DNA from: Chamaelirium japonicum
Taxonomy: Eukaryota > Streptophyta > Magnoliopsida > Liliales > Melanthiaceae
NCBI GenBank assembly: GCA_947650365.1
Contig: OX393551.1
Location: 93,780,697 to 93,844,696, forward strand
Direction of reading: 5' to 3'
DNA length: 64,000 nt
Notes under the pieces: model-generated
Database searches by the model: none
What the model saw: only the letters and a program-made list of their open reading frames with translations
What the model was told of the DNA's origin: nothing
Translations under genes and position numbers: made by a program
In this document: one piece after another, positions 25,801 to 38,105 of the stretch
Numbering within the stretch: the stretch's first letter is position 1
How the letters are laid out: every line of letters begins with the position of its first letter

Positions 25801-27530
25801 GAATGACTATCCATCGTCGGATCTCTCCTATGGATTAGGGTTTCCCATAAACTGCTTAGGCCCTAAGTAAGCTTAACCTATAAATAATATACGACCCCTT
25901 TAGCGTGGGGCACGTTTGACGTCTCTACTCCACTTCTCAATAAAATAATTATATCTCTCAGTTCTCTTTTATGTTCTCCCATGGATTATGGTTTTCCATA
26001 GATTGCTTAGGTCCTAAGTAAGCTTACCCTATAAATAATATATGACCTCTTTAGGTTGGGGCACGTTTGATGACTCTCTCTTTCTCCCATCTCACAATAA
26101 GTTATCAGCACGAACATATCGAGCCCAATCGACCAGTCACAAGAAAACAGAGAGAGAAATGAAGATAGAAGTGGAGTTTTAGAATTTAGATTCTTTCTTA
26201 GTTCATACTTATACCCATGGTCAATGGATTAGAGCATGACTTCTTCTCTCTTATCTCTTTGTTTATCTCTCCATTTTCTTCCCTCTGTCTTTGTTTATCT
26301 CTCCATTTTCTTACGACTGTTCGGTTGGGCTCGAGATGTTCGTACTGATAACGTGTTGTGAGATGGGAGAAAGAGAGAGCCATCAAATAGGCCCAACCCT
26401 AAAGGGGTCATATAAATATTGAGAAGTTAAGTTTTGGAATTTAGATTCCTTCTTACTTCACACCTATACTCGTGGCTAATGGACTGGAGCAGGACTTCAT
26501 CTCCCTTTGTTTATTTTTTTATTCTCTTTTCTCTTCTTCTCTCTTCTGTTTTTGTTTCTTTCTTCATTTTCTCTTCTCTCTTCTTCTCTCTCTTCTGTCT
26601 TTGTTTCTCTCTCCGTTTTCACTTGACTGGTAGGCTGGGCTCAATATATTCATTCTGATAACGTATTGTGAGGTGGAAAAAAGAGAGAGCCGTCAAACGT
26701 GCCCTACCCTAAAGGGGTTATATAAATATTAAGAAGTGGAGTTTTATAATTTAGATTCTTTCTTACTTCACACCTATACCTATAGCCAATGGACTGGAGC
26801 CGGACTTCTTCTCTTTTTATACTGATAATATTACTATAATTTTTTTAATTAAATTAATTATTTAATTAAAACAAAGAGAGTTTTGGAATTTACTATGATA
26901 ATTATAATAACTTTGAGATGATGCTATTGAGAAGTGGAGTTTTGGAATTTAGATTTATTTTTACTTTACACTTATACCCATGGGGAATGGACTGGAGCAG
27001 TATTTCTTTTCTCTTCTCTCTTTATTTATCTCTCCGTTCTCTTCTTTTTTTTGTCTTCGTTTCTCTCTTCGTTTTCTTGCGACTGGTCAGCTGGGCTCGA
27101 CTTGTTCATACTGATAACGAATTGTGAGATAGGAGAAAGATAGGTCCATCAAATATGCCCCACCCTAAAGGGGTCGTATTTATTTATAGGGTAAGCTTAC
27201 TTAAGGCCTAAGCAATCTATGGGAAACCCTAATCCATGGGAGAATAGAGAAGAGAACAGCGATATTTAATTATATTATTGAGAAGTGGAGTTTTAAAATT
27301 TAGATTCCTTCTTACTTTACTCCTATACTGGTGGCGAATAGACTGGAGTAAGACTTTTTTTCTCTTCTCTCTTTATTGTTCTCTTCGTTCTGTTCTCTTT
27401 TCTCACAACACGTTATCAGCACGAACGTGTCGAGCCCAGCCGACCAGTCACAAGATAACGGTACAAGAAACGAAGATAGAAGAGAGAGAAGAAGAGAGAA
27501 GAGAACAGAGAGATAAATAAAGAGAGAATA
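25801..27530. repeat. Mixed-orientation module array
   Basis: Two plus-strand promoter blocks (25820-25920 and 25975-26080) are followed by a leader and the recurrent gaag/tggagtttt head-to-head junction near 26168, then by minus-strand units to about 27250 and a final plus-strand leader at 27400-27520. No gene. Confidence 0.55.
26822..26925. mobile_element. Small inverted-repeat element, left end truncated
   Basis: Its right half (tactatgataattataataac to gagatgatgct) matches the element at 29828-29955. Its left half starts abruptly at actgataatattactataat after a CT tract. Equally truncated copies with the same left breakpoint lie at 41602-41706 and 46895-46995, so one damaged copy was later multiplied. 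Confidence 0.45.
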
Positions 27531-27715
27531 AGAGAAATAAATTATTTTTTATGCACATAAATTTATAAAATTCTTTAATAAATATGAAATGTTTTATAAT
27601 TAAATATTTATATAATAATATTGAGATGGTACTATTTAAATATTTAAAGAAATGATATACTTTATAATATTTAAAGAAATATTAATTAAAATAAATAAAA
27701 TAAATAAGCAATCTC
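27531..27715 (+). repeat. Alternative AT-rich leader block (~185 bp)
   Basis: Between a GA tract and the motif catctcataatacgttatc lies AT sequence with tatttaaagaaatgatatac and gaaatattaattaaaataaa. It replaces the usual promoter block. Copies with the same contents and neighbours lie at 42310-42500, 47635-47810 and, inverted, 37926-38105. Confidence 0.5.
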
Positions 27716-29827
27716 TTATCTCATAATACGTTATCAACACGAATATGTCGAGCCCAATGGACCAGTCATAAAAAAACGGAGAGAGAAATAAAGACAGAAG
27801 AGAGAGAGATGGAGAGAGAAGGAGAGAGAAGAGAACGGAGAGTTAAAAAAAGAGATAAGAGAGAAGAAGTCTTGCTTTTGTCTATTGGCTACGGGTATAT
27901 ATGTGAAGTAAAAAGGAATCTAAATTCCAAAACTCCACTTCTCAATATTAATAATACCCCTTTAGGGTGGGGCATATTTGACGGCTCATTGTTTCTCCCA
28001 TTTTACAACACGTTATCTTTACAAATATGTCGAGCCCGGCCGATTAGTCACAAAAAAATGGAGAGAGAATCGAAGATAAAAGAGAAAGAAGAAGAGAAAA
28101 GATTATGGAGAAATAAATGAAGTGAAAAGAGAGAAAAAGTCATATTTCAGTCTATTGGCCATGGGTATAGGTGTAAAGTAAGAAGGAATCTAAATTCCCA
28201 AACTCTACTGCTCAATATTTATATGACCCCTTTAGAGTGGGGCATGTTTGATGGCTCTTTCTTTCTCTCATCTTATAATATATTATCAGCATGAACATAT
28301 CGAGCCTAGCCGATCAGTCACAAGAAAATAGAAAGAGAAACAAAGATAGACGATAGAGAAGTAGAAAGAAGAGAACAAAAAGATAAACGAAGAGAGAAGA
28401 GATAAGAAGTCCTGCTTCAGCCATTGGCCACGGGTATAGGTGTAAAGTAAGATAGAATCTAAATTCCAAAACTCTACAGAAGAGAGAGAAGAAGAGAGAA
28501 GATAATAGAGAGTTAAATAAAGAGAGAAGAGTGAAGAAGTCATGCTCTAGTTTATTGGCCATGGGTATAGGTGTGAAGCAATAAGGAATCTAATTTCCAA
28601 AACGCCACTTCTGTCTTTGTTTATCTCTCTATTTTCTTGCTACTGGTCGGCTGGGCTCGACATGTTTGTACTGATAATATGTTATGAGATGGGAGAAAGA
28701 GAGAGCCGTCAAATGTACCCCACCTTAAATGGGTCATATATTATTTATAGGGTAAGTATTATGAGATGGAATAAAGAGAGAGCCGTGAAACTTGCCCCAA
28801 CCAAAAAGGGACATATATTATTTATAGGGTAAGCTTAATTAGGGCCTAAGCAATCTATAGGAAACCCTAATCTATGAGAGAAGAGAGAAGAGAATAGGGA
28901 GATTTAATTATATTATTAAGAAGTAGAGTTTTGGAATTTAAATTCTTTTTTACTTCACATCTATACCCATGGCCAATAAACGGGAGCAGGGCTTCTTCTC
29001 TTTTCTTTCTTCGTTTATCTCTTCGTTCTCTTCTCTCTCTTCTGTCTTCGTTTCTCTTTCTATTTTCTTATGACTGGTTGGCTGGGCTCAATATGTTCGT
29101 GCTGATAACTTGTTATGAGATAGGAGAAAGAAAGAGTTGTCAAACTTTTCCCATCCTAAAGGGGTCGTATATTATTTATAGGGTAAACTTACTTAGGGCC
29201 TAAGCAATCTATAGGAAACCCTAATCTATGGGAGAAGAGAGAAGAGAAAAGAGACAGAAAAGAACAAAGTGATTTAAATATATTATTAAGAAGTGGAGTT
29301 TTGGAATTTAGATTCCTTCTTACTTTAAATAAATACCCGTGGCCAATGGACTGGAGCAGGACTTCTTCTCTCTTCTCTTTTTATTTATCTCTCTGTTATC
29401 TTCTCGCTTCTTCTCTCTCTTCTGTGGAGTTTTGGAATTTAGATTTCTTCTTACTTTACACCTATACCCATGGCTAATGGATTGGAGCAGAACTTATTCT
29501 CTCTTCATTTATCTCTCTATTCTCTTTGTTCTTCTCCTCACTCTTCTGTTTTCATTTCTGTCTCCATTTTCTTGTGACTGGTTGATTGGGCTCGATATGT
29601 TCGTGCTGATAATGTATTATGAGATAGGAGATTGCTTATTTATTTTATTTATTTCGATCGGATGGATGTCCATCGTCGGATCTCTCTTATGGATTAGGGT
29701 TTCCCATAGATTGCTTAGGTTTTAAGTAAGCTTACCCTATAAATATTTAACTTATTTAATTAATTATCGCCACGGGTATAGGTATAAAGTAAGAAGGAAT
29801 TTAAATTCCAAAACTATACTTCTTAAC

Positions 29828-29955
29828 AGTATCATCTCAACGTTATTATGATTATCATAGTAATATTACTATAATTTTTTAATTAAATTAATCGTTTAAA
29901 ATCAAGAGAGTTTTGGAATTTACTAGGATAATCGTAATAACGTTGAGATGATACT
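29828..29955. mobile_element. Small inverted-repeat element (MITE-like), best copy, 128 bp
   Basis: The 36-bp left end (29828-29863, starting agtatcatctcaacgttatt) is the inverted complement of the right end (29920-29955, finishing aacgttgagatgatact), with two mismatches visible. The core between them is ~56 bp. The surrounding caat/attg and acttct/agaagt are also complementary, so I cannot separate a target duplication from a longer inverted repeat. It encodes nothing and would depend on another element's transposase if it is a true transposon. Confidence 0.55.
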
Positions 29956-32127
29956 ATTGAGAAGTGGAGTTTTGGAATTTAGATTCATTCTTACTTTACA
30001 CCTATACCCGTGGCCAATGGACTGGAGCATGACTTCTTCTCTTTTCTCTTTTCATTTATCTCTCCATTCTCTTCTCTCTTCCTCTCTCTCTTCTATCTTC
30101 GTTTCTCTCTCCGTTTTCTTATGATTGGTCGGGTGGGCTCGATATGTTCGTACTAATAACGTGTTGTGAGATGGGAGAAAGATAGAGTCGTCAAATGTAC
30201 CCCACCCTAAAGGGGTCGTATAAATATTGAGAAGTAAAGTTTTGGAATTTAGATTCCTTCTAACTTGACACCTATACCCGTGGCCAATGGACTGGAGTAA
30301 GACTTCTTCTCTCTTTTCTTTTTGTTTATCTCTCCGTTCTCTTCTCTCTTCTTCTCTCTCTTCTATTTTTATTTCTCTCTCTGCTTTCTTGTGACTGGTC
30401 GGCTAGGATAGACATGTTCGTGTTGATAACGTATTGTGAGATGGAAGAAATAGAGAGATGTCAAATGTGCCCCACACTAAAGGGGTCATATAAATATTGA
30501 GAAGTAGAGTTTTGGAATTTAGATTCCTTCTTACTTCATGTCTATACCCGTGGCTAATGGACTGGAGAAGGACTTCTTTTCTCTTCTCTTATTATTTATT
30601 TCTCCGTTCTCTTCTCTCTTCTCCTCTTTCTTCTGTCTTCTTTTCGCTTTCTATTTTATTGTGACTGGTCGGCTGAGCTTGACATGTTCGTGCTGATAAC
30701 GTGTTGTCAGATAGGACAAAGAGAGAGTTATCACGGGTATAGGTGTGAAGTAAGAAAGAATCTAAATTCCCAAACTCCACTTCTTATTAATATAATTAAA
30801 TCTCTCCGTTCTCGTCTATCTTCGTCCATGGATTAGGGTTTTCCATATGATGCTTAGGCCCTAAGTATGCTTACTCTATAAATAATATATGACCTCTTTA
30901 GGGTATGGCACATTTGACGGCTCTCTCTTTTTCCCATCTCACAATACTTACCCTATAAATAATATATGACCCATTTAGGGTGGGGCATGTTTGACAGCTT
31001 TCTCTTTCTCCCATCATACAATACGTTATCAGCACGAACATGTCATGCCCAGCCGACCGGTCGCAAGGAAATGGACAGAGAAACGAAGATAGAATTGGAG
31101 TTTTGGAATTTAGCTTCCTTCTTACTTCACACCTATACCAGTGGCCATTGGACTGGAGCAGGACTTCTTTTCTCTTCCCTCTTTATTTATCTCTCCATTC
31201 TTTTCTCTTTTCTTCTCTCTCTTTATTGGAGTTTTGTAATTTAGATTCCTTCTTACTTCACACCAATACTAGTAGCTAATGGACTGGAGCAGGGCTTCTT
31301 CTCTCTTCTCTCTTCTATTTTCGTTTATCTCTCCGTTCTCTTCTTTCTTTTCTGTCTTTGTTTCTCTCTCCGTTTTCTTGTGACGGAGAGATAAATAAAG
31401 AGAAAAGAGAGAAGTAGTCCTACTCCAGTCCTTTGACCATGGGTATTGGTGTGAAGTAAGAAGGAATCTAAATTCTAAAACTATACTTCTGTCTTCATGT
31501 CTCTCTTTGTTTTCTTATGACTGGTCGGCTAGGCTCAACATGGTCGTGCTGATAACGTGTTATATGATGGGAGAAAGAGATACCCGTCAAACGTGCCCCA
31601 CCCTAACGGGGTCGTATAAATATTGAGAAGTAGAGTTTTGGAATTTAGATTCGTTCTTACTTCATATCTATACCCGTGGCTAATGAACTAGAGTAGGACT
31701 TCTTATCTCTTCTCTCTTCGTATATCTTTCCGTTCTTTTCTCTTTTCTTCTCTCTCTTCTGTCTTCGTTTTTCTCTTTGTTTTCTTGTGACTGGTCTGTT
31801 GGGCTCGATATGTTCATACTGATAACATGTTGTGAGAAGAGAAAATAAGAGAGAAGAGAAGGGTGAGATAAACAAAGAGAGAAGAGAGAAGAAGTCCTAC
31901 TCCAGTCCATTCACCACGGGTATTGGTGTGAAGTAAAAAGGAATCTAAATTTGAAAACTCCACTGCTTAATAATATAATTAAATCTCTCCGTTCTCTTCT
32001 CTCTTCTCCTATGGATTAGAGTTTCCTATAGATTGCTTAGGACCTAAGTAAGCTTACCCTATAAATAATATATGACCCCTTTAGCGTGAGGTATGTTTGA
32101 CGACTCTCTCTTTCTCCCATCTCACAA

Positions 32128-32143
32128 CACGTTATCAGCACGA
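32128..32143 (+). other. Primer-binding-site-like motif
   Basis: cacgttatcagcacga follows a complete promoter block (accctataaataatatat at about 32056) and the block end tctcccatctcacaa. The distance from TATA to motif, about 70 bases, would suit a short U5 region. Confidence 0.4.
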
Positions 32144-32500
32144 ACATGTCAAGCCCAGCCGACCAGTTGCAAGAAAATGGAGAGAAAAACAAAAACAAAA
32201 GTGGAGTTTTGAAATTTAGATTCCTTCTTACTTCACACCTATACCCGTAGGCAATAGACTGGAGCAAGACTTCTTCTCACTTCTCTCTTTATTTATCTCT
32301 TCATTCTCTTCTCTCTTATTCTCTCTTCTTTGTCTTCATTTCTCTCTCCGTTTTCTTGCGACTGGTCAGTTGGACTCGACATGTTCATGCTAATAATGTG
32401 TTATAAGATAGGAGAAAGAGAGAGCTATCAGACGTGCCCCACCGTAAAGGGGTCGTAAATTATTTATAGGGTAAGCTTACTTAAGGACTAAACAATCTAT

Positions 32501-32690
32501 ATAAAACCTAAAATAATTTTAAAATAGTATCATCTTAATATCTAAATATATTATATAGTTATTTAAATTAATAAAAATGGACAGGAGCAGGACTTTAATA
32601 ATTTAAAAACCAAATTGAATATCTCAATATATATTAAATAATTATTTATAATAATTAAATAATTATGTAGAATAGACTTATATTTTATAT
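32501..32690. repeat. AT-rich spacer
   Basis: This is AT sequence with an isolated fragment of the 'ggacaggagcaggactt' block near 32580. It lacks the standard ends of the larger AT blocks and looks like a rearranged remnant. Nothing coding is visible. Confidence 0.35.
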
Positions 32691-33310
32691 TATAAATGAG
32701 GATAGAATTGAGAAGAGAATAGAGAAATCAACTTCTATCTTCGTTTCTCTCTCCGTTTTCTTGCAACTGGTCGGTTGAGTTCGACATGTTTATACTGATA
32801 ACGTGTTGTGAGATGGGAGAAAGAGAGAGGCGTCAAACGTGCGCCACCCTAATGGGGTCATATAAATATTGAGAAGTTGAGTTTTAGAATTTAGATTCCT
32901 TCTTACTTCACATCTATACCCGTGGCCAATAGACTGGAGTAGGTCTTCTTCTATCTCTTCTCTCTCTATTATTTTCCCTCTTCTCCTATGGATTTGGGTT
33001 TCCCATAGATTATTTAGGTCGAAAGTAAGCTTACCTTATAAATAATATATGACCCCTTTAGGGTGGGCACATTTGATAGCTCTTTCTTTCTCCTATCTCG
33101 TAATACATTATCAGCACGAATATATCGAGCCCAATCAACCAGTCACAAAAAACGGAGAGAGAAACGAAGACAGAAGATAGAGAAGAAAAGAGAAGAGAAC
33201 GGAGAGATAAACGAAGGGAGAAGAAAGAAGAAGTCCTGCTCCAGTCCATTCGTCATGGGTATAGGTTTGAAGTAAGAAGGAATCTAAATTCTAAAACTCA
33301 ACTTCTCAAT

Positions 33311-33409
33311 AATATTATCTTAATATTATTATGATTATCATAGTAAATTCCAAAACTCTCTTCGTTTTAATTAAATAATTAATTTAATTAAAAAAATTAT
33401 AGTAACATT
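33311..33409. mobile_element. Small inverted-repeat element, right end truncated
   Basis: The left end aatattatcttaatattatt...tatcatagtaaattcc matches the element at 29828-29955. The right end stops at agtaacattatcag and jumps into a GA-rich module. Confidence 0.4.
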
Positions 33410-33434
33410 ATCAGCCCAAAAAAAGAAGAAGTCC

Positions 33435-34266
33435 TGCTTAAGTCCATTAGCCACGGGTATAGGTGTGAAGTAAAAAGGAATCTAAATTTCAAAACTCCAC
33501 TTCTCCATATTTATACGACCCCTTTAAGGTAGGGCACGTTTGATGGCTCTCTCTTTCTTCCATATCACAATACATTATCAGTGCAAACATGTCGAGCCCA
33601 ACCTACCAGTCATAAGAAAATAAAAAGAGAAATGAAGACAAAAAAAAGAGAAGAAGAGAGAAAATAAAATGGAGAGAGAAACAAAGACAGAAGAGAGAGA
33701 AGAGAATGAAGAGATAAACGAAAAGAGAAGATAGAAGAAGTCCTATTCCAGTCCATTGGCCACGGGTATAGGTGTGAAATAAGAAGAAATCTAAATTCCA
33801 AAACTCAACTTCTTAATATTTATATGACCCCTTCAAGGTGGGGCATATTTGACGGCTCTCTCTTTCTCCTATCTCACAACACGTTATCAACATGAACATA
33901 TCAAGCCCAGCCGACCAATCACAAGAAAACGAAGAGAGAAATAAAGACACAAGAGAGAGAAGAATAAAGAAGAGAATAGAGAGATAAACGAAAGGAGAAG
34001 AGAGAAGAAGTCTTGCTCTAGTCTATTGGCCACGGGTATAGGTGTGAAGTATGAAGGAATCTAAATTCCAAAACTCCACTTCTCAATAATATAATTAATT
34101 CTCTCTATTCTCTTATCTTTTCTCCCATGGATTAGGGTTTCCCATAGATTGCTTAGGCCCTAAGTAAGCTTGCCCTATAAATAATAAATAATATACGATC
34201 GCTTTAGGATGGGGCACGTTTGACAGTTCTTCCTTTCTCCCATCTTACAATATGTTATCAGCACGA
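33435..34266 (+). mobile_element. Candidate tandem TRIM-like retroelement units
   Basis: This is the clearest head-to-tail series. Segments beginning TGCT or TATT and ending ..tca or ..tta (about 33435-33587, 33744-33876 and 34014-34247) alternate with spacers that begin caa.a..ttatca (primer-site-like) and end in a purine-rich GAGAAGAAG tract just before the next segment. TG...CA ends, a TATA box ~70 bp before the segment end (third copy), a motif resembling the complement of the tRNA-Ile anticodon arm and a terminal purine tract together fit LTR - PBS - internal - PPT - LTR. The LTR-like segments are short (130-235 bp) and the internal part is ~130-155 bp with no coding capacity, as in TRIM elements. 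No flanking target duplication was identified, so a complex satellite remains an alternative. Confidence 0.4.
34132..34183 (+). promoter_or_regulatory. Telo-box plus TATA box in a promoter-like block
   Basis: The plant telo-box in its TTAGGGTTT form (34132-34140) is followed 34 bases later by CTATAAATA (34175-34183). The conserved text between them is 'cccatagattgcttaggccc'. This arrangement is kept in most promoter blocks of the window, which suggests past transcription. No transcript is implied today. Confidence 0.45.
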
Positions 34267-36495
34267 ACATATCGAGCTCAGCTGACCATTCGTAAGAAAA
34301 TGGAAAGAGAAACAAAGACAGAAGTAGAGTTTTGGAATTTAGATTCCTTCTTACTTCACACCTATACCCGTGGTCAAAGGACTGGAGCAGGACTACTTCT
34401 CCCGTTATTTATCTCTCCATTCTCTTCTCTTTTCTTCTCTTTCTTCTGTCTTTTTTTATCTATCAATTTTCTTTTGACTGGTCGGCTGGGCTTGACACGT
34501 TCGTGCTGATAATATGTTGTGAGATGAGAGAAAGAGAGAGCCGTTACATGTGCCCCACCCTAACGGGCTCATATAAATATTAAGAAATAAAGTTTTGGAT
34601 TTTAGATTCCTTCTTACTTCACACCTATACCCGTGGACAATAAACTAGAACAATACTTCTTCTCTCTTCGTTTATCTCTCCGTTCTCTTCTCTCTTTTTC
34701 TCTCTTTTCTGTCTTCGTTTCTTTCTCCATTTTCTAGTGACTGGTCGGTTGGGCTCGACATGTTCGTGCTGATAACGTATTGTAAGGAGAGAGAAGAGAA
34801 CCAAATTAAAATAATTTAAATCTCTCTAATTTTAATAATTAAATAGAAGTCTGTCCTTATCTTCTCTCTCTTCTGTGGAGTTTTTGAATTTAGATTCCTT
34901 ATTACATCACACCTATACCCATGGCCAATGGACTGGAGCAGGACTTCTTTTCTCTTTGTTTATCTTTCTGTTCTTTTCTCTTTTCTTCTCTCTCTTCTTC
35001 TTTCTCTTCTCTCTCTTTTTTGGAGTTTTGGAATTTAGATTCCATTTTACTTCATACCTATACCCGTGGCCAATGGACTAGAGCAGGACTTCTTATCCCC
35101 TTCTCTCTTCATTTAGCTCTCCGTTCTTTTCTCTCTTTTACATAAATAATTTATTTAAATAATATAATTATTTAATTTTGAGAGAAACAAAGACAGAAGA
35201 AAGAGAAGAAGAGAGAAGAGAAAGGAAAGATAAATAAAGAGAGAAGACAGAAGAAGTCCTGCTCTAGTCTATTTGTAACGGGTAAAGGTGTGAAGTAAGA
35301 AAGAATCTAAATTCCAATACTACACAGAAGAGAGAGAATAAGAGAGAAGAGAACGGAGAAATAAACGAAGATAGAAGTAAGTTTTGGAATTTAGATTCCT
35401 TCTTACTTTACACCTATACCCATGGCCAATAGACTGGAGCAGGACTTCTTCTCTCTTCTCTCTTCTCTCTTCATTTATCTCTCCTCTTATCTCTTCTTCT
35501 CTTTTCTGTGGAGTTTTGGAATTTAGATTCCTTCTTACTTCACACCTATACATGTGGCCATTGAATTAGAGTAGGACTTTTTCTCTCTTCTAACTTCATT
35601 TATCTCTCTGTTATCTTCTCTCTTCTTCTCTCTTTTCTATCTTTGTTTCTCTCTTCATTTTCTTTCGACTAGTCGGCTGGGCTCGATATATTCGTATTGA
35701 TAACGTGTTGTGAGATAGGAGAAAGACAGAGCCGTCAAATATGTCCCACCCTAAAAGGGTCGTATAAATATTAAGAAGTAATATTTTGGAATTTAGATTC
35801 CTTCTTACTTCACACTTTTTTAATAATTAAATAATAATTAATTTAATTAAAAAAATTATAGTAATATTACTATGATAATCATAATAACGTTGAGATGATA
35901 CTATTGAGAAATAGAGTTTTGGAATTTAGATTCCTTTTTACTTTACACTTATACCCGTGGCCAATGGACTGGAGTAGGACTTCTTCTCTATTCTCTCTTC
36001 GTTTATCTCTTCATTCTTTTCTTTCTTTTTATCTCTCTTCTGTCTTTGTTTTTCTCTTAATTTTCTTGTGACTGGTCGGCTGGGATCGACATGTTCGGGC
36101 TGATAACGTATTGTGAGATGGGCAAAAAAAAAGAAAATGGAGAGATTTAATAATATTATTTAGAAGTGGAGTTTTGGAATTTAGATTCCTTCTTACTTCA
36201 CACCTATACCCATGGCCAATGGACTGGAGCATGACTTCTTCTCTTTTTTTTCTTCATTTATCTCTCCATTCTTTTCTCTCTCTTCTGTCTTCATTTCTCT
36301 CTCCGTTTTCTTGTGACTGGTCGGTTGGGCTCGACATGTTTATGCTGGTAATGTATTATGAGATGGGAGAAAGAGAGAACCATCAAACGTGCCCCACCCT
36401 AAAGGAGTTGTATATTATTTATAGGGCAAGCTTACTTAGGGCCTAAGCAATCTATAGGAAACCCTGATCCATAGGAGAGATCCGATCGTAGATAT

Positions 36496-37225
36496 CCATC
36501 CGATCGAACGATCGCATAACAGTTGTAATATTTTAAATTTTTATAAAGAAAAATATAAATTATTTTTAAAGCAAAAAAATTAAAGTATGCCTCATCTTCC
36601 TTCTTTACTTTCTATTATTTAATTAATTTAATTAGTTTAATTAATTAAATTTTTAAATAATGAAATAAATATTTAATTATCTGTATAATTAAATAACTAA
36701 ATAATTTAAATAATTTATTTATTATTTAAATATTAAAATAAATAAATATTTAATTGATTATTTAAAATAATATTAAATTATTTTAAAAAATATATTATTA
36801 TCTATATATTCAAATAATTATGTAATAATTTATTTTAATTATTATTTAGTTAATTATAAAATTATTTAATAATTAAATTATTTATTTAATTAATTAAATA
36901 ATTTATTTAATATATTTCTATACTAAATTAATTAATAACATAATTAAATAATTAAATAATTATTTTTTTATTTAATAATTTAAATAATTTAATAGTTACC
37001 TAATTTAATTATTTTATAATATAATAATAGTAAATAAATAAAATAATAAATTTAATTAAATAAATAGATAATTAAATAATTAAATAAATTAATTATTTTA
37101 CTAAAATATTAATTATTATATTATTTAAATTATTAAATTATTTAATACTTAAATAAATAATTAATTTAATTAAAAAAATTATAGTAACATTACTATGATA
37201 ATTATAATAACATTGAGTTGATACT
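36496..37225 (-). repeat. AT-rich block, inverted copy (~0.73 kb)
   Basis: It begins 'atccgatcgaacgatcgcat', 'aacagttgtaatattttaaa' and 'tcttccttctttactttcta', then ~550 bp of AT sequence, and ends atgataattataataacatt/gagttgatact. It is the reverse orientation of the module at 24924-25800 and somewhat shorter. Confidence 0.6.
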
Positions 37226-37925
37226 ATTAAGAAGTGGAGTTTTGAAATTTAGATTCATTTTTACTTCACACCTATACCCGTGGCCAATGGACTGGAGCAT
37301 GACTTCTTCTCTCTTCATTTATCTCTCCGTTCACTTCTCTCTTTTTCTCTTTCTTCTGTGAAGGTTTGGAATTTAGATTCTTTCTTACTTCACACTTATA
37401 CCTGTGGCCAATGGATTGGAGTAGGACTTCTTCTCTCTTCTCTCTTCATTTATCTCTTCATTCTCTTCTCTCTTCTTCTCTGTTCTGTCTTCGTTTCTCT
37501 CTCTGTTTTCTTATGACTGGTCGGCTAGGCTTGACATATTCATACTGATAATATATTGTGAGATGGGATAATGAGAGAGCAGTCAAACGTGCCCCACCCT
37601 AAAGGGGTCGTATATTATTTATAGGGTAAGCTTACTTAGGGCCTAAGCAATCTATAAGAAACTCTATTCTATGGGAGAAGAGAGAAGAGAATGGAGAGAT
37701 TTAATTATATTATTGAGAAGTAGAGTTTTGGAATTTAAATTCCTTCTTACTTCATACCTAAACCCCTAGCGAATGGACTAGAACAAGACTTCTCTCTTCT
37801 CTCTTTGTTTATCTCTCTATTTTCTTCTCTCTTCTATTCTCTCTTTTCTCTTCATTTCTCTCTCCGTTTTCTTAGGACTAGTCGGCTGGGCTTGACATAT
37901 TCGTGCTGATAACGTGTTATGAGAT
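37226..37925 (-). repeat. Minus-strand-sense module array
   Basis: It holds a subunit dimer (37240/37366), a complete leader and promoter block (37500-37690, with tttatagggtaagcttactt) and a further unit to 37925. No gene. Confidence 0.55.
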
Positions 37926-38105
37926 GGGAGAATGCTTATTAATTTTATTTATTTCAATTAATATTTTTTAAATATTATAAAGTATATTATTTCATTAAAT
38001 ATTTAAATAGTATAATCTCAACGTTATTATTTAAATATTTAATTATAAAATATTACAAAATTATTAAATAGTTTATATAAATTTATGAGCATGAAAAATA
38101 TTTTA
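37926..38105 (-). repeat. Alternative AT-rich leader block, inverted copy
   Basis: This is the reverse complement of the block type at 27531-27715: tttattatttcaattaat-like sequence, then ataaagtatattatttcatt, then a GA/CT tract on the far side. Confidence 0.45.

Larger units (their letters stand above)
27716..32500. repeat. Mixed-orientation module array
   Basis: Plus-strand units (27716-28610), then minus-strand units (28610-30730, including a ~128-bp subunit dimer at 29300/29428), then a mixture to 32500 with head-to-head junctions near 31095 and 32195. A clean primer-site-like motif lies at 32128-32143. No gene is supported. Confidence 0.6.
32691..36495. repeat. Mixed-orientation module array
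   Basis: It includes the plus-strand tandem series at 33435-34266, the head-to-head junction near 34320, minus-strand units at 34320-35140, subunit dimers near 35380/35515 and a half hairpin end at 35815-35910. No gene. Confidence 0.55.

Noticed and set aside
34132..34140. Interstitial telomere
   Set aside because: Only one or two TTTAGGG-like units per repeat, never a tandem run, so a telo-box fits better than a telomere remnant.
33435..34266. tRNA gene suggested by the cgtgctgataacgtg motif
   Set aside because: Only the anticodon-arm-like part is present; there is no acceptor stem, D arm, T arm or CCA-proximal pairing around it.
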